A stretch of 26,236 bases of DNA from JAAKFL01 sp964629645 (GCA_964629645.1 CAZVSU010000033.1:1-26236), one strand, 5' to 3'; shown: positions 17,247 through 25,218, numbered from the stretch's first letter. Numbers and translations are program-made. Notes: generated by a model from the letters alone, not told the origin.

Positions 17247-18673
17247 CGCGACAAATCGGGATCGATCAAGGCCACTTGATCCCCCTCTTTGAGACCCTCA
17301 AGAATTTCGACCCAGTTTTCATTATGGGCCCCCAAAGAGACAGGAGTCTCTTTGAAGCCGCCCATCGTTTTTCGGTAGCAATAGTGTTGATTTTTTTTGG
17401 AAAAAACGGCGTGAAGAGGAACCACGCGGCTGCCGTCTACGTCCGCAGAATGGATGGTGACGCGGGCGGTCATGCCCGGTCTCAGGGCGGCATGGGGCTC
17501 ATCGAGCTTCACCACAACCTCAAAGACTTTGTCGCCCATCGCCTGCCGCTCATTGACAGCGAGGACGCCGATCGAGACGACCTCTCCGGCAGGCTTGAGG
17601 TGAGGATAAGCGTCGATTGCAATGCTGGCCTTTTTTCCGACACCCACTTTGTGAAGGTCCACTTCCCGCACTTTCGTTTTCACAACAACAGAGGACATAT
17701 CGGGGAGATTGAGAAGGGGCTGGTTTTTGATCACGAGATCGCCGGTGCGCGGCTTGCGCCTCTCCCCCGACCGAAACTCTTCTCTGAGCACCGCCATGCC
17801 CGGCGCCGGCGCTTTGATTTCGGTCATGGCGAGCTCATGGAGCGCCTGAGCGCGTTCATTTTCAAGGTAGCGAAGCCCCAACTGATGCTGCATCAGGCTT
17901 TCTTCAGCTTTGATCACGCGGAACTTTGCCGATTTTATCGTATCGTCGAGCTTGATTTCTGCTTTTTGTCTGGCTAGTTCCGCTTTTTTTAGTTGCAAAG
18001 GAAAGGAGCGCTCGACAAAGTTTTCGAGCTCCATTTTTGCGGCTTCGTAAGCGTCCTTTGCCTCTCTCAGTTTTTTGAGCGCCTGCTTCTTTTCCCCGGG
18101 ATTCAGCACCCCTTTTTCCGCGAGCCGATCGAGCTCCCCTTCGAATGCCGAGACCTCTTCGTATTCGCTTTTTGCCTTCAAAAAGGCGGTCTCAAGCTTG
18201 GCCCTTTCAACAAGGCCGTCTCCGTCAGCTAACTTTTTGACCTCGATCCTGGCATTTTCCATTTCAAACTGCGCCGTTTGCTGTTCAAGGTCTGCTTTGC
18301 TCGTCTCCATGTCGAGAGTATGCTCGCATGCGGCAATGGCCGCGTTTTGATCTCTGATTTTCGCTTCAATTTCGGCGAGCTTATGTTCAAAAGGGGTCGG
18401 GTCGAGCCGCACTAAGACTTCGTCTTTTTGCACCTGCTTGCCGTCGGGAACCAAGTCGATAATTTTCCCCTGATCGCCTCGAATCGAAGAAAACACAACA
18501 AGCGATCGTTCTGCCTCCAGCACGCCAACGGTGCGAACGTCGACGCTGAACGCCTTTTTCTGAACGGTCGCCACCCAGTCGAGATCAGCCGCTTCACCGG
18601 GTTTCAAGATCCAGACAAGCCCCCCTATCAAAACGACCCACAAAAAGGCGATCAACAGGCGGTTATTTTTCAT
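17243..18673 (-). CDS. Periplasmic adaptor (membrane fusion protein), HlyD/MacA type
   Basis: 476 residues from the ATG at 18673 (MKNNRLLIAFLWVV). An ATG at 18685 or TTG at 18691 would add a few residues and overlap the TolC-like gene further. One N-terminal membrane anchor (LLIAFLWVVLIGGLVWIL) is followed by a lipoyl-like half motif (IIDLVPDGKQVQKDEVLVRL), a very long charged coiled-coil hairpin at about residues 75-285, the returning lipoyl half (MTEIKAPAPGMAVL), and beta-barrel and membrane-proximal domains (VGKKASIAIDAYP, LRPGMTARVTI). It would bridge the inner-membrane ABC pair to the outer-membrane channel. It starts within the end of the TolC-like gene and ends with a 4-base overlap with the ATPase gene. 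Confidence 0.92.
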   Translation of the reverse strand: MKNNRLLIAFLWVVLIGGLVWILKPGEAADLDWVATVQKKAFSVDVRTVGVLEAERSLVVFSSIRGDQGKIIDLVPDGKQVQKDEVLVRLDPTPFEHKLAEIEAKIRDQNAAIAACEHTLDMETSKADLEQQTAQFEMENARIEVKKLADGDGLVERAKLETAFLKAKSEYEEVSAFEGELDRLAEKGVLNPGEKKQALKKLREAKDAYEAAKMELENFVERSFPLQLKKAELARQKAEIKLDDTIKSAKFRVIKAEESLMQHQLGLRYLENERAQALHELAMTEIKAPAPGMAVLREEFRSGERRKPRTGDLVIKNQPLLNLPDMSSVVVKTKVREVDLHKVGVGKKASIAIDAYPHLKPAGEVVSIGVLAVNERQAMGDKVFEVVVKLDEPHAALRPGMTARVTIHSADVDGSRVVPLHAVFSKKNQHYCYRKTMGGFKETPVSLGAHNENWVEILEGLKEGDQVALIDPDLSR

Positions 18674-20054
18674 CCAAGCACCCATCGTCAATCATCAATC
18701 CCATTGCAGCTTGTAGTTTATATTCGGCAATAATGTGGTCCACCACTGCCGTGAGCATCTCTTTTTCTGCATTCCGTATCGTTTTTTCGGGATTGATCAC
18801 GTCAAAATTGTTGATCAACCCATGATTGAACTTCATTTCAGACAAAGCGACATTTTCTTTGGCCTTTGAAATTTGGCTCCTCCTGAGCAATATGTTTTGC
18901 TTCGCTTTTTCCATTGCGATCGCCTGCTTTTTGACGTCGTTGATCACATCGTCGCGCGCCTGGTCAATGCCGCGCTCGGCATTGATCACTTGAATCTGCG
19001 ACTGCTCGTAAGCCAAGCGATTCGCCGCGTAATCGAGATTGCCGCTCGAGGTCACTCCCACCCCCCAAGTCGTTCCCTGGCAGCATTTGACGACCGAGGT
19101 TGTGAAGCTGTCGTCGCATTCGGAATTGACGTAATTCAACACAACATTCAAATCGGGCCAGAGATTATTTTTTGCCACGCGCGACTTTCGCCTCTCATCC
19201 CAGTACTTGTCCGTGGCCTGCTTGATCTCGAGTCTCCTTTCTAAAGCGACATCAATCGCCTCTTCGAGATGAAACGTGCTCTCATGATACTCAAGAGGTG
19301 CGTCGACTGCAATCTCGAGGTTCATCGGATAGGCTAAGACAAGCTTTAAGTTATCCAAAGCATCCTGCCATTTTTCGATTGCGTTGACAAGCGACACTTC
19401 AGCTGCGTTCATCTCGATTTCAGCGCGCAGCACATCGGTTTGGTCGGCGATGCCGATCCGCTCTTTTATCAGGGCCGAATCGCGAAGGTCGGTCAAGCGC
19501 TCCAATGAGAGCGAACTGATCCGCACGATTTCTTCCTGCTTCACTACCTCGTAAAGGGCCTGGATCGTCTGAATGATCACCTTCACCTGATTCAAGACGT
19601 GATGCCGGACGGCAGTCCGGTAGGCAAACTCCGACCCGCGTAATTTGGAAAGGGTCACGTCTGTCCCAAACCCGCGAAGGACGGGGACCGTGAGCCTCGC
19701 GTTGACATCGGTGCACCACTGCCCGCCCGTTGAGACCACTTCCGGTTTCACTCTGATGGTCGTGCCATGAAAGAATTTTTTTGAAAAATCGAGTCCGCCG
19801 CCATACTTGTACCCCTTACCGTCGAGGCGCCCCTCCCCATAGCCCGTTTGCAAAGTGGGGGCAAATTTGTAGTCGAAGTCGGTCTGGCTGATGTCGATCC
19901 CAAGCAGGGCATTTTCGGCCATGCTCGCGGAATTAAGGAGAGAACGATTGCAAACGAGAGCCCTTTCGATCGCCTCCTCCAGCGTGAAGGTTTCCACAGC
20001 AAAGAGGCAGGGGACGAATAAAAGGAAGAGAACGCACCACTTCATCAAAATCAT
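18663..20054 (-). CDS. TolC-family outer membrane efflux protein
   Basis: 463 residues with a signal peptide (MILMKWCVLFLLFVPCLFA, cut before VETFTLEEA). The opening FTLEEAIERALVCNRSLLNS is the typical TolC/OEP start, and the same pattern recurs at the second repeat (FHLEEAIDVALERRLEIKQA). Long alpha-helical stretches alternate with strand-like segments (FAPTLQTGYGEGRL, VLNYVNSEC), as expected for two OEP repeats forming the trimeric channel. It is the first gene of the exporter operon TolC, adaptor, ATPase, permease. Its ATG has no strong ribosome binding site; an in-frame ATG lies three codons later at 20045. Confidence 0.92.
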   Translation of the reverse strand: MILMKWCVLFLLFVPCLFAVETFTLEEAIERALVCNRSLLNSASMAENALLGIDISQTDFDYKFAPTLQTGYGEGRLDGKGYKYGGGLDFSKKFFHGTTIRVKPEVVSTGGQWCTDVNARLTVPVLRGFGTDVTLSKLRGSEFAYRTAVRHHVLNQVKVIIQTIQALYEVVKQEEIVRISSLSLERLTDLRDSALIKERIGIADQTDVLRAEIEMNAAEVSLVNAIEKWQDALDNLKLVLAYPMNLEIAVDAPLEYHESTFHLEEAIDVALERRLEIKQATDKYWDERRKSRVAKNNLWPDLNVVLNYVNSECDDSFTTSVVKCCQGTTWGVGVTSSGNLDYAANRLAYEQSQIQVINAERGIDQARDDVINDVKKQAIAMEKAKQNILLRRSQISKAKENVALSEMKFNHGLINNFDVINPEKTIRNAEKEMLTAVVDHIIAEYKLQAAMGLMIDDGCLDEK

Positions 20055-20065
20055 TTTGGCATCAT

Positions 20066-20080
20066 AACAAAAGTTTTGTT
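20066..20080. promoter_or_regulatory. 15-bp perfect palindrome, candidate shared operator
   Basis: AACAAAA-G-TTTTGTT has 7-bp perfect arms. It lies in the 103-bp divergent region between the exporter operon (start 20054) and the C58-like gene (start 20158), just upstream of the candidate plus-strand -35. The symmetry and position suit a repressor or activator site serving both genes; there is no other evidence. Confidence 0.3.
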
Positions 20081-20109
20081 TTCAATCGAGCGCGGCTCCT
20101 TCATATGAT
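20081..20109 (+). promoter_or_regulatory. Candidate promoter for the C58-like protease gene
   Basis: A good -10, TATGAT (20104-20109), lies 17 bp after a weak -35, TTCAAT (20081-20086). The ATG is 48 bp further on. Confidence 0.4.
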
Positions 20110-20157
20110 CTTAATACATATCGCTTACATTCATTGCTTTACAAAAGGAATTGTCTT

Positions 20158-21096
20158 ATGCAAAAAATAATCGTTCCCCTTCTTTTTCTTTCATGTGTCC
20201 TGACTGCTCAGGTTTATCCGTCCGAACAAGACAATCGCGAGCGCATCCACTACGAACTTCGCATGAGCGGCGCTCTGCCGATGGGCGATGATGACGATCA
20301 TGATTATCTTTTTAATCGCGATCATTTTCTTGAATGTTTTAATCCAAGACCCATTGAGCACGACGTGTCGCTTTCTGAGCAGACAGCCAATCAGTTGACG
20401 ATGACCCCACCGGTGACGATGAATCGAAACAAGTTACATGTTTTTGACGAAGTGGGAACCTGCTCTGCAATGTCGCTTGATTTCCTGGCGCGCTCAATCA
20501 CACACATCACCGATCTCGACGATCCGAACAGCTGCCGTGAAAAGATCGCATCATTCGCGCCGTACTACATTTGCAACACCACAACATTTCTTTCCCGGCA
20601 AGCGGCTTTCAACGCCATCGAACTCAACCCATCTTCTGCTTCTTGGCACGACATTTTCAACGATCAGTATAAACTGGCTAAAGTGCAGACCCTTGCCAGC
20701 CTCCACGGATTGACGCTGACGCCCGCTACATCGACGATTCAGACGAAAGAGCTTCACGAAAATCCCGATTTTTTTATCGAGATGGTGGACACCCTTCCCG
20801 ATGGTTTTTATTTTGTGCGGATGTTGAGAGTAAAAGAAACCTCCCCCAAGAAAGAGGCCTACGGCCACTCCATGACCTTCTTCAAAAGGCAAGGTTTCAG
20901 CGTTTATTATGACAACAGCGACGGCGCGGTCGAGATCACAGACAAAGTGGGACGCTACGTCGTTAAAAAATTAGCCGATTGGTCCATCCCTGAATTTCGC
21001 CTCTACTTTGCTGAAGGACCTCAAGAAGGCGCTTTGAACCTATCCGAACAGACATTTTACAGTTACTCGAGGCAGGGCCCGAGCCCGCAAGAGTGA
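20158..21096 (+). CDS. Secreted protein with YopT/C58-like Cys-His-Asp pattern (candidate effector protease)
   Basis: 312 residues from the ATG at 20158, chosen because AAAGGA lies about 9 nt upstream; an earlier in-frame start at 20134 would spoil the signal peptide. The N-terminus MQKIIVPLLFLSCVLTAQVYPS is a Sec signal. The body holds VGTCSAMSLDFLAR (Cys102), AYGHSMTFFKRQ (His237) and FSVYYDNSDGAVEI (Asp252). The GxC-x2-SL helix, the GH strand and the following Asp-x-x-x-G turn match the layout of C58 papain-like proteases; spacing is 135 and 15 residues against 119 and 16 in YopT (from memory). Its 3' end overlaps the DsbB-like gene convergently by 34 bp. It is divergent from the exporter operon. 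The protease role is inferred from motif order, not from overall similarity. Confidence 0.75.
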   Translation: MQKIIVPLLFLSCVLTAQVYPSEQDNRERIHYELRMSGALPMGDDDDHDYLFNRDHFLECFNPRPIEHDVSLSEQTANQLTMTPPVTMNRNKLHVFDEVGTCSAMSLDFLARSITHITDLDDPNSCREKIASFAPYYICNTTTFLSRQAAFNAIELNPSSASWHDIFNDQYKLAKVQTLASLHGLTLTPATSTIQTKELHENPDFFIEMVDTLPDGFYFVRMLRVKETSPKKEAYGHSMTFFKRQGFSVYYDNSDGAVEITDKVGRYVVKKLADWSIPEFRLYFAEGPQEGALNLSEQTFYSYSRQGPSPQE

Positions 21097-21575
21097 AGGG
21101 CTGAAAGGACATTGCCGAAAGCGATGATTGCGAACGCCCAGGCGGCGCATTTGCCGAATAGAGTCATCTTCTGGGTTTTCTGATGGGCCATTTCGGTATC
21201 AAAAAAGAAAAGGCAGATGCCGACATAAAGTATTGAGCAGACGAACACCAAAAAAGACCAGATCCAAAGGTCGAGACCCAAAACCGGCGAGCCAAAATCG
21301 GGCTCTCCCGGGCATATGTGCAAAGCCGTCTGCCTAAGCGCCACCATTCCCCCAAAAACGGCGCTGAGTAAAATGACCGCATAATGTTTGGTTTTGATCC
21401 CGAAGCGAAGGTTCATGAGAGCTCCCACCCCGACCCCTGTCATCCCGAGCCTCTGCAAGTAGCAAAGGGGGCAGGGCTGATCGTGCAAAAAAATCTGAAC
21501 GCCGAAGGCGCCGATCAAAACGCCCGAAATAATGACAATGAGGAGCGTATTCAAAAAAGTTCCGAGTGAGTTCAT
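21063..21575 (-). CDS. DsbB-like disulfide bond formation membrane protein
   Basis: 170 residues with four hydrophobic helices. DsbB reoxidises periplasmic DsbA and passes electrons to quinone. The first periplasmic loop has the redox motif PCPLCYLQR (Cys35, Cys38), the strongest family mark. The second loop, HICPGEPDFGSPVLGLDLW, has a single cysteine (Cys88) instead of the Cys104/Cys130 pair of E. coli DsbB, though the GSPVLGL wording is familiar from DsbB relatives. A further pair, Cys163 and Cys168, sits at the C-terminus (HSCGLGPCLE). Its start overlaps the stop of the small membrane-protein gene by ATGA, and its end overlaps the C58-like gene on the other strand by 34 bp. Disulfide formation is important for chlamydial envelope proteins, so the gene fits the organism. 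Confidence 0.87.
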   Translation of the reverse strand: MNSLGTFLNTLLIVIISGVLIGAFGVQIFLHDQPCPLCYLQRLGMTGVGVGALMNLRFGIKTKHYAVILLSAVFGGMVALRQTALHICPGEPDFGSPVLGLDLWIWSFLVFVCSILYVGICLFFFDTEMAHQKTQKMTLFGKCAAWAFAIIAFGNVLSALHSCGLGPCLE

Positions 21576-21733
21576 ATCATAGCCCCTAAGTTCAAAACAG
21601 AGGTCATGTGCTCAATCAGCATGAGCGAGCATAAAACGAGAGTGGTGATTGCGAGGATAATCGCTGTATTGTTGAGACGCACCCAGATCAGCAGCATTGA
21701 CAAAAGAAAAAGGGCAAAAAGTCCCGCCATCAT
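21572..21733 (-). CDS. 53-residue two-helix membrane protein
   Basis: The ATG at 21733 has a strong AGGAGG 6 nt upstream, which rules against the longer frame reaching back into aroB. The product MMAGLFALFLLSMLLIWVRL continues into a second hydrophobic segment (AIILAITTLVLCSLMLI) and ends LGAMI. It starts 10 bp after the aroB stop and ends in an ATGA overlap with the DsbB-like start, so it is translated in the same operon. Its coupling with DsbB suggests an accessory membrane role; no family is recognised. Confidence 0.7.
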   Translation of the reverse strand: MMAGLFALFLLSMLLIWVRLNNTAIILAITTLVLCSLMLIEHMTSVLNLGAMI

Positions 21734-21743
21734 AAAACGCCTC

Positions 21744-22832
21744 CTAGGCTTTATGAAAGTCATGACAAATTTTTGAATTAAACGACAGAATTTTTTTGAC
21801 GTGGTCGTCGTCCACGAAGCAGCAATAATCCCCATCGCATTCAAGAGGGGCGCCGATAGCGCTCAGCAGCACGAAGCGAGGCGCTCCTTTTTTTGATTTT
21901 TTATCGAGCGAAATGGACGCCTGGATCGCTTCGGGAGGCAGCGAAAGCGGCGGAAGATCGGGGTGGTAGTGATGAATCACGGTTTCGATTCTTTCGAGCG
22001 CGTAGGAGTCGAGGTGGCCGAGTTTGGAAGAGAGGCGCGCTTCTAAAATCATACCATGAGCGACCGCCTCTCCGTGCGGGATTTGAAAATGGCTGGCCTG
22101 TTCGATTGCGTGGCCCAAGGTATGCCCAAAGTTGAGGAGGCGGCGCTTTCCTTTTTCGTGGGCATCCTCTTTGACAATCGCTTGTTTGATTCTGAGACTC
22201 CCCTCTATAGCTTCTTGCAATCGGCTAAGCTCCCAGTCAGCGACACACTCACTCTCCTGCTCAAAGAGAGAAAAGTAGTCGGCATCGGCAATCAAGCCAT
22301 GCTTGATCATCTCCATCGTGCCATTTTGCACCTCCTTTTTTGGAAGTGTGCGCAGGTTGTTGAGATCGATCAAAATCATTTCAGGAGGATAAAAGGTGCC
22401 GATGAGATTTTTGCCGAATGTTGTGTTCACCCCTGTTTTCCCGCCGATCGCCGCATCGATCATTGCCATAAGAGAGGTCGGACAGCTGAGGTAGGGAATT
22501 CCGCGGCAGTAGGTCGAGGCTAAAAATCCGGCGAGGTCAAGAGTCACGCCGCCTCCGAGCGCAATCAAACAAGTGTCGCGGCCGAAGCCGCCGGCAAACA
22601 TCTGGTCTTCGATCATCTCTTTTGTGGTGCGCGTTTTATAAGATTCGCCGCCGGGGTAAGAAAAAAGAGAGACGTTGAGATCGTGGCTTTTGAGGTGCTT
22701 TTCGAGGCGGCTGCCTAAAATTTGCTCAACGGTTGAATCCGTGATAATGGCGACATTAGGACCTAAGTGGACGCAGAGTTCCACAAGGTCGCCGCTGACC
22801 AGGATATTGTCTTCGATCTGAATTGGCGTCAT
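21744..22832 (-). CDS. aroB: 3-dehydroquinate synthase (AroB type sugar-phosphate cyclase)
   Basis: 362 residues. The enzyme turns DAHP into 3-dehydroquinate with catalytic NAD and a metal ion, step two of the shikimate pathway. Motifs: PGGESYKT (60-67), NAD-site GGGVTLDLAGF (93-103), IGGKTGVNTTFGKNLIGTFY (129-148) with Lys132 and Lys141, metal ligands Glu174 (MEMIKHG), His237 (NFGHTLGH) and His253 (PHGEAV), and the Arg-Arg before LLNFGHT. These read as true dehydroquinate synthase rather than the related valiolone or inosose cyclases. No other shikimate gene is adjacent; instead it overlaps an SDR gene by ATGA (22829-22832). A cyclitol pathway paralog therefore remains possible. Confidence 0.88.
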   Translation of the reverse strand: MTPIQIEDNILVSGDLVELCVHLGPNVAIITDSTVEQILGSRLEKHLKSHDLNVSLFSYPGGESYKTRTTKEMIEDQMFAGGFGRDTCLIALGGGVTLDLAGFLASTYCRGIPYLSCPTSLMAMIDAAIGGKTGVNTTFGKNLIGTFYPPEMILIDLNNLRTLPKKEVQNGTMEMIKHGLIADADYFSLFEQESECVADWELSRLQEAIEGSLRIKQAIVKEDAHEKGKRRLLNFGHTLGHAIEQASHFQIPHGEAVAHGMILEARLSSKLGHLDSYALERIETVIHHYHPDLPPLSLPPEAIQASISLDKKSKKGAPRFVLLSAIGAPLECDGDYCCFVDDDHVKKILSFNSKICHDFHKA

Positions 22833-23830
22833 GCCGGTGCAAAAGACCTCTCTTTCAACTGTTGAACCCGCATGTACTTGCCTCCGGTGAAGTCGTCGTG
22901 ACTCATTCCATAGAGGGAAAAATCTGCGAGAAGCTCTTCCATCCCTTTTTTCAGAGTATACTGAAGTTTGAAATTTGGGAGTAGCGCTTCCAGTTTACTG
23001 AAATTGACCCTGTAGCTCCGCGGATCTCGGCCCACCTCGCCGGTGAACACAATTTCAGAGCCCGGAATGAGCTCTTTGACTAAGTGGGCGACCTCTTTCA
23101 CTTGGTAGTTTTCTTGGTGCGCGCCTATGTTAACTGCCTGAGCCGACACGACCTTCGCCGGAGCCTCTAAGAATGCGAGGAAAGCGCGGGCGATATCGCG
23201 GCAGTGGATCAAGGGGCGCCATGAGGACCCGTCGCTTTTGACGGAAATTTTCCCTTGTGTGTAGGCGCATGCGAGTAAGTTATTGACAACCAAATCCAAG
23301 CGGAGCATCGCAGAACTGCCGTAAGCGGTCGCATTTCTTAACGAGACAGGGCAGAACGTATCCGATGCCATCTTAAGTATGGCCTTTTCTGCTTCAATCT
23401 TGGATTCTGCGTACGCTGTCAGCGGGTTGAGCGGGGCTGTCTCATCGAGATCGAGTGAGGCGCCCTGCCCGTAAACGGAACAGCTGCCGGCAAATAAGAA
23501 GCGCGGAACTCCGGCCTCTTTTGCGGAGCGGGCAAGGCGGATCGACCCTTCCAAATTGATCGACCGTGTGATAGCCGGGTCAAGGGCTCCCATTGGATCG
23601 TTGGAAAGGGCGCCGAGGTGGATCACTGCGCTGCATCCTTTGAGGTGGCGGGGTTCAATTTCCCGGAGGTCGAGATTGAGATCAAGATGCGGTTTCGGAT
23701 GCGGGATCCATTCACATCCTTCAAAAAGACGACAGTCGCAGCCGGCAACGCGATATCCATTTTGAAGGAGGCATTTGATCAGCTCAACCCCGATATAGCC
23801 GCGGTGGCCTGTGACAAAGATGGTCGTCAT
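22829..23830 (-). CDS. NAD-dependent epimerase/dehydratase (extended SDR)
   Basis: 333 residues. The Rossmann motif TGHRGYIG (7-14), the AGSCSVYG strand (114-121) and the catalytic Tyr140-x3-Lys144 (YAESK) are all intact, as is the RNATAYG loop. The family mostly acts on nucleotide sugars (epimerases, dehydratases), with close relatives working on other polyols; the substrate cannot be told. Its stop overlaps the aroB start by 4 bp, and it begins 17 bp after the RasGAP-like gene on the same strand, so all three may share a transcript. No good ribosome binding site precedes its ATG. The pairing with aroB suggests they may serve one carbohydrate or cyclitol pathway, which is inference. Confidence 0.87.
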   Translation of the reverse strand: MTTIFVTGHRGYIGVELIKCLLQNGYRVAGCDCRLFEGCEWIPHPKPHLDLNLDLREIEPRHLKGCSAVIHLGALSNDPMGALDPAITRSINLEGSIRLARSAKEAGVPRFLFAGSCSVYGQGASLDLDETAPLNPLTAYAESKIEAEKAILKMASDTFCPVSLRNATAYGSSAMLRLDLVVNNLLACAYTQGKISVKSDGSSWRPLIHCRDIARAFLAFLEAPAKVVSAQAVNIGAHQENYQVKEVAHLVKELIPGSEIVFTGEVGRDPRSYRVNFSKLEALLPNFKLQYTLKKGMEELLADFSLYGMSHDDFTGGKYMRVQQLKERSFAPA

Positions 23831-23847
23831 AAGAGACTAAGACCCTA

Positions 23848-25179
23848 TCACAACAAGGGTTTGGAGACAACGAAATTCACAAGGACTTCGACCATTTTTT
23901 TCCGTTTTTTGTATTCTTTTCCGACAAATAACGAGAGAGCGACGTTGTTGTATTTCTCTTTCTTTGCGCCCTTTGTCGTCGTCGTTTGGAGCGCCTTGGA
24001 GAGCGTCGTACACCCCACCCGAAAACGAGAGGCGTGACTGTCTTTGATGATTCTGTTGTGGCTGAGAAAGGCAATTTTCGGGCAGATGAGGTGCAAAAAA
24101 AGAAGCTCAATAATCTGCCGCCGAGCAACCGTTGTATTGACGCGATCTTGAACGTCGGCGTGGAGGCTGCGGCAAATATTTTTCACTTCGATCGGGATCA
24201 AGAGACGGTTGTTTTTTAACGATTCTAAGAGCCGGGTCAGCTGGCCGCCCAGCCATCCCACCATCTTTTGGGCCTCTTTTGCGCTCATGGCGTTGAACTC
24301 GGACGAGCGGAAAGACACTGTTTTTTTCCTCGTATACGTGAAAATTTCATTCGTGACTTTAGCCAAACTGCGGTCGAGATAATGGCAAAGAGATGGCCTC
24401 AGAAAATTTTGCAGCATGTTGATCGCAATGCCGTCACCCCGAAATAACGTCTCTCCTTTCTTGAGCTTCAAAAGGACTAGGCAACGGTTCATGTCGATTA
24501 AAAACGCTTCAAAGTTAAGACCCGATCGGGACATGATGACAGGATCTTTGACGATCTCTGCAATGCGACGGGAAACGGTATTGAGATCTGTCGCCGACGC
24601 CATATGAAGCGTTTGGTAGAAGTCCCTTTTCCTTTCGTCGTCGGACAATGAATTCAGATACCAACTGCAAAATGACTCCACTTTGAGGCAGCGCTGTTCG
24701 TTTTGTCCTGAAGACTTAACCTTTATTTGATCGGCTTCAGAAAGGGATGTCCAAAGCGTTTCCATGTCGTGAACAAGGGTGACGTGCCCCCCCTCCATAT
24801 GTTTCACAAGGACCATATTCAACAATGGGTTCTGCCATTTTTCATGCTCGTCTTCGTCAATTTTTTCCGATGAGCGGGAGCCGAAAACTGTTGTGCGCAA
24901 CCTTTCAAAAGACAGCACTTTCGATGGCGGAAGGTCGTGATCTTGAGAGACTTCATCCGACTTTGATTTCAGAGCCAGCTCTTTGAGATTGCGAAACGAC
25001 CTGCGCGGCGAAAGCCGAGCCTTAATGCCTTCAGAGGTGGTGTTGGTCGTTTCACTCGAGATGACCCTGCTGATTTGATCTATTGACCCTGAAGATGTGC
25101 GCGCTCTGGTTCTTGTTTGTTTGCAAGGCGCTTCCGGCCGTTCAGGGACTTTGAGGCGGGGCATTTCGATGGGTTCCAT
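23848..25179 (-). CDS. RasGAP-domain protein, candidate host-directed effector
   Basis: 443 residues from the ATG at 25179; a TTG at 25209 would add ten residues. RasGAPs switch off Ras by supplying an arginine to its GTP site. Residues of about 110-440 read like the catalytic domain: GETLFRGDGIAINMLQNFL carries the arginine finger (Arg247) in the TLFR context known from p120GAP and neurofibromin. PIEVKNICRSLHADVQDRV matches the helix before the second motif, and LLFLHLICPKI (359-369) matches the FLRxICPAI signature. The finger-to-signature distance is 116 residues, against 114 in p120GAP (from memory). The signature Arg, which steadies the finger, is His363 here. The first 100 residues are rich in Ser, Thr and Arg and look disordered, as in type III secreted effectors; no Sec signal is seen. 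Such a domain in bacterial DNA implies capture from a eukaryote. Confidence 0.82.
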   Translation of the reverse strand: MEPIEMPRLKVPERPEAPCKQTRTRARTSSGSIDQISRVISSETTNTTSEGIKARLSPRRSFRNLKELALKSKSDEVSQDHDLPPSKVLSFERLRTTVFGSRSSEKIDEDEHEKWQNPLLNMVLVKHMEGGHVTLVHDMETLWTSLSEADQIKVKSSGQNEQRCLKVESFCSWYLNSLSDDERKRDFYQTLHMASATDLNTVSRRIAEIVKDPVIMSRSGLNFEAFLIDMNRCLVLLKLKKGETLFRGDGIAINMLQNFLRPSLCHYLDRSLAKVTNEIFTYTRKKTVSFRSSEFNAMSAKEAQKMVGWLGGQLTRLLESLKNNRLLIPIEVKNICRSLHADVQDRVNTTVARRQIIELLFLHLICPKIAFLSHNRIIKDSHASRFRVGCTTLSKALQTTTTKGAKKEKYNNVALSLFVGKEYKKRKKMVEVLVNFVVSKPLL

Positions 25180-25218
25180 AAGGCGAGTCCGAATAATAAG
25201 GTGAAACAAATTTCAATT

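Noticed and set aside
23618..24037. Plus-strand frame of 139 residues spanning the SDR/RasGAP-like junction
   Set aside because: It is antisense to two genes with clear motifs and has no start signal.
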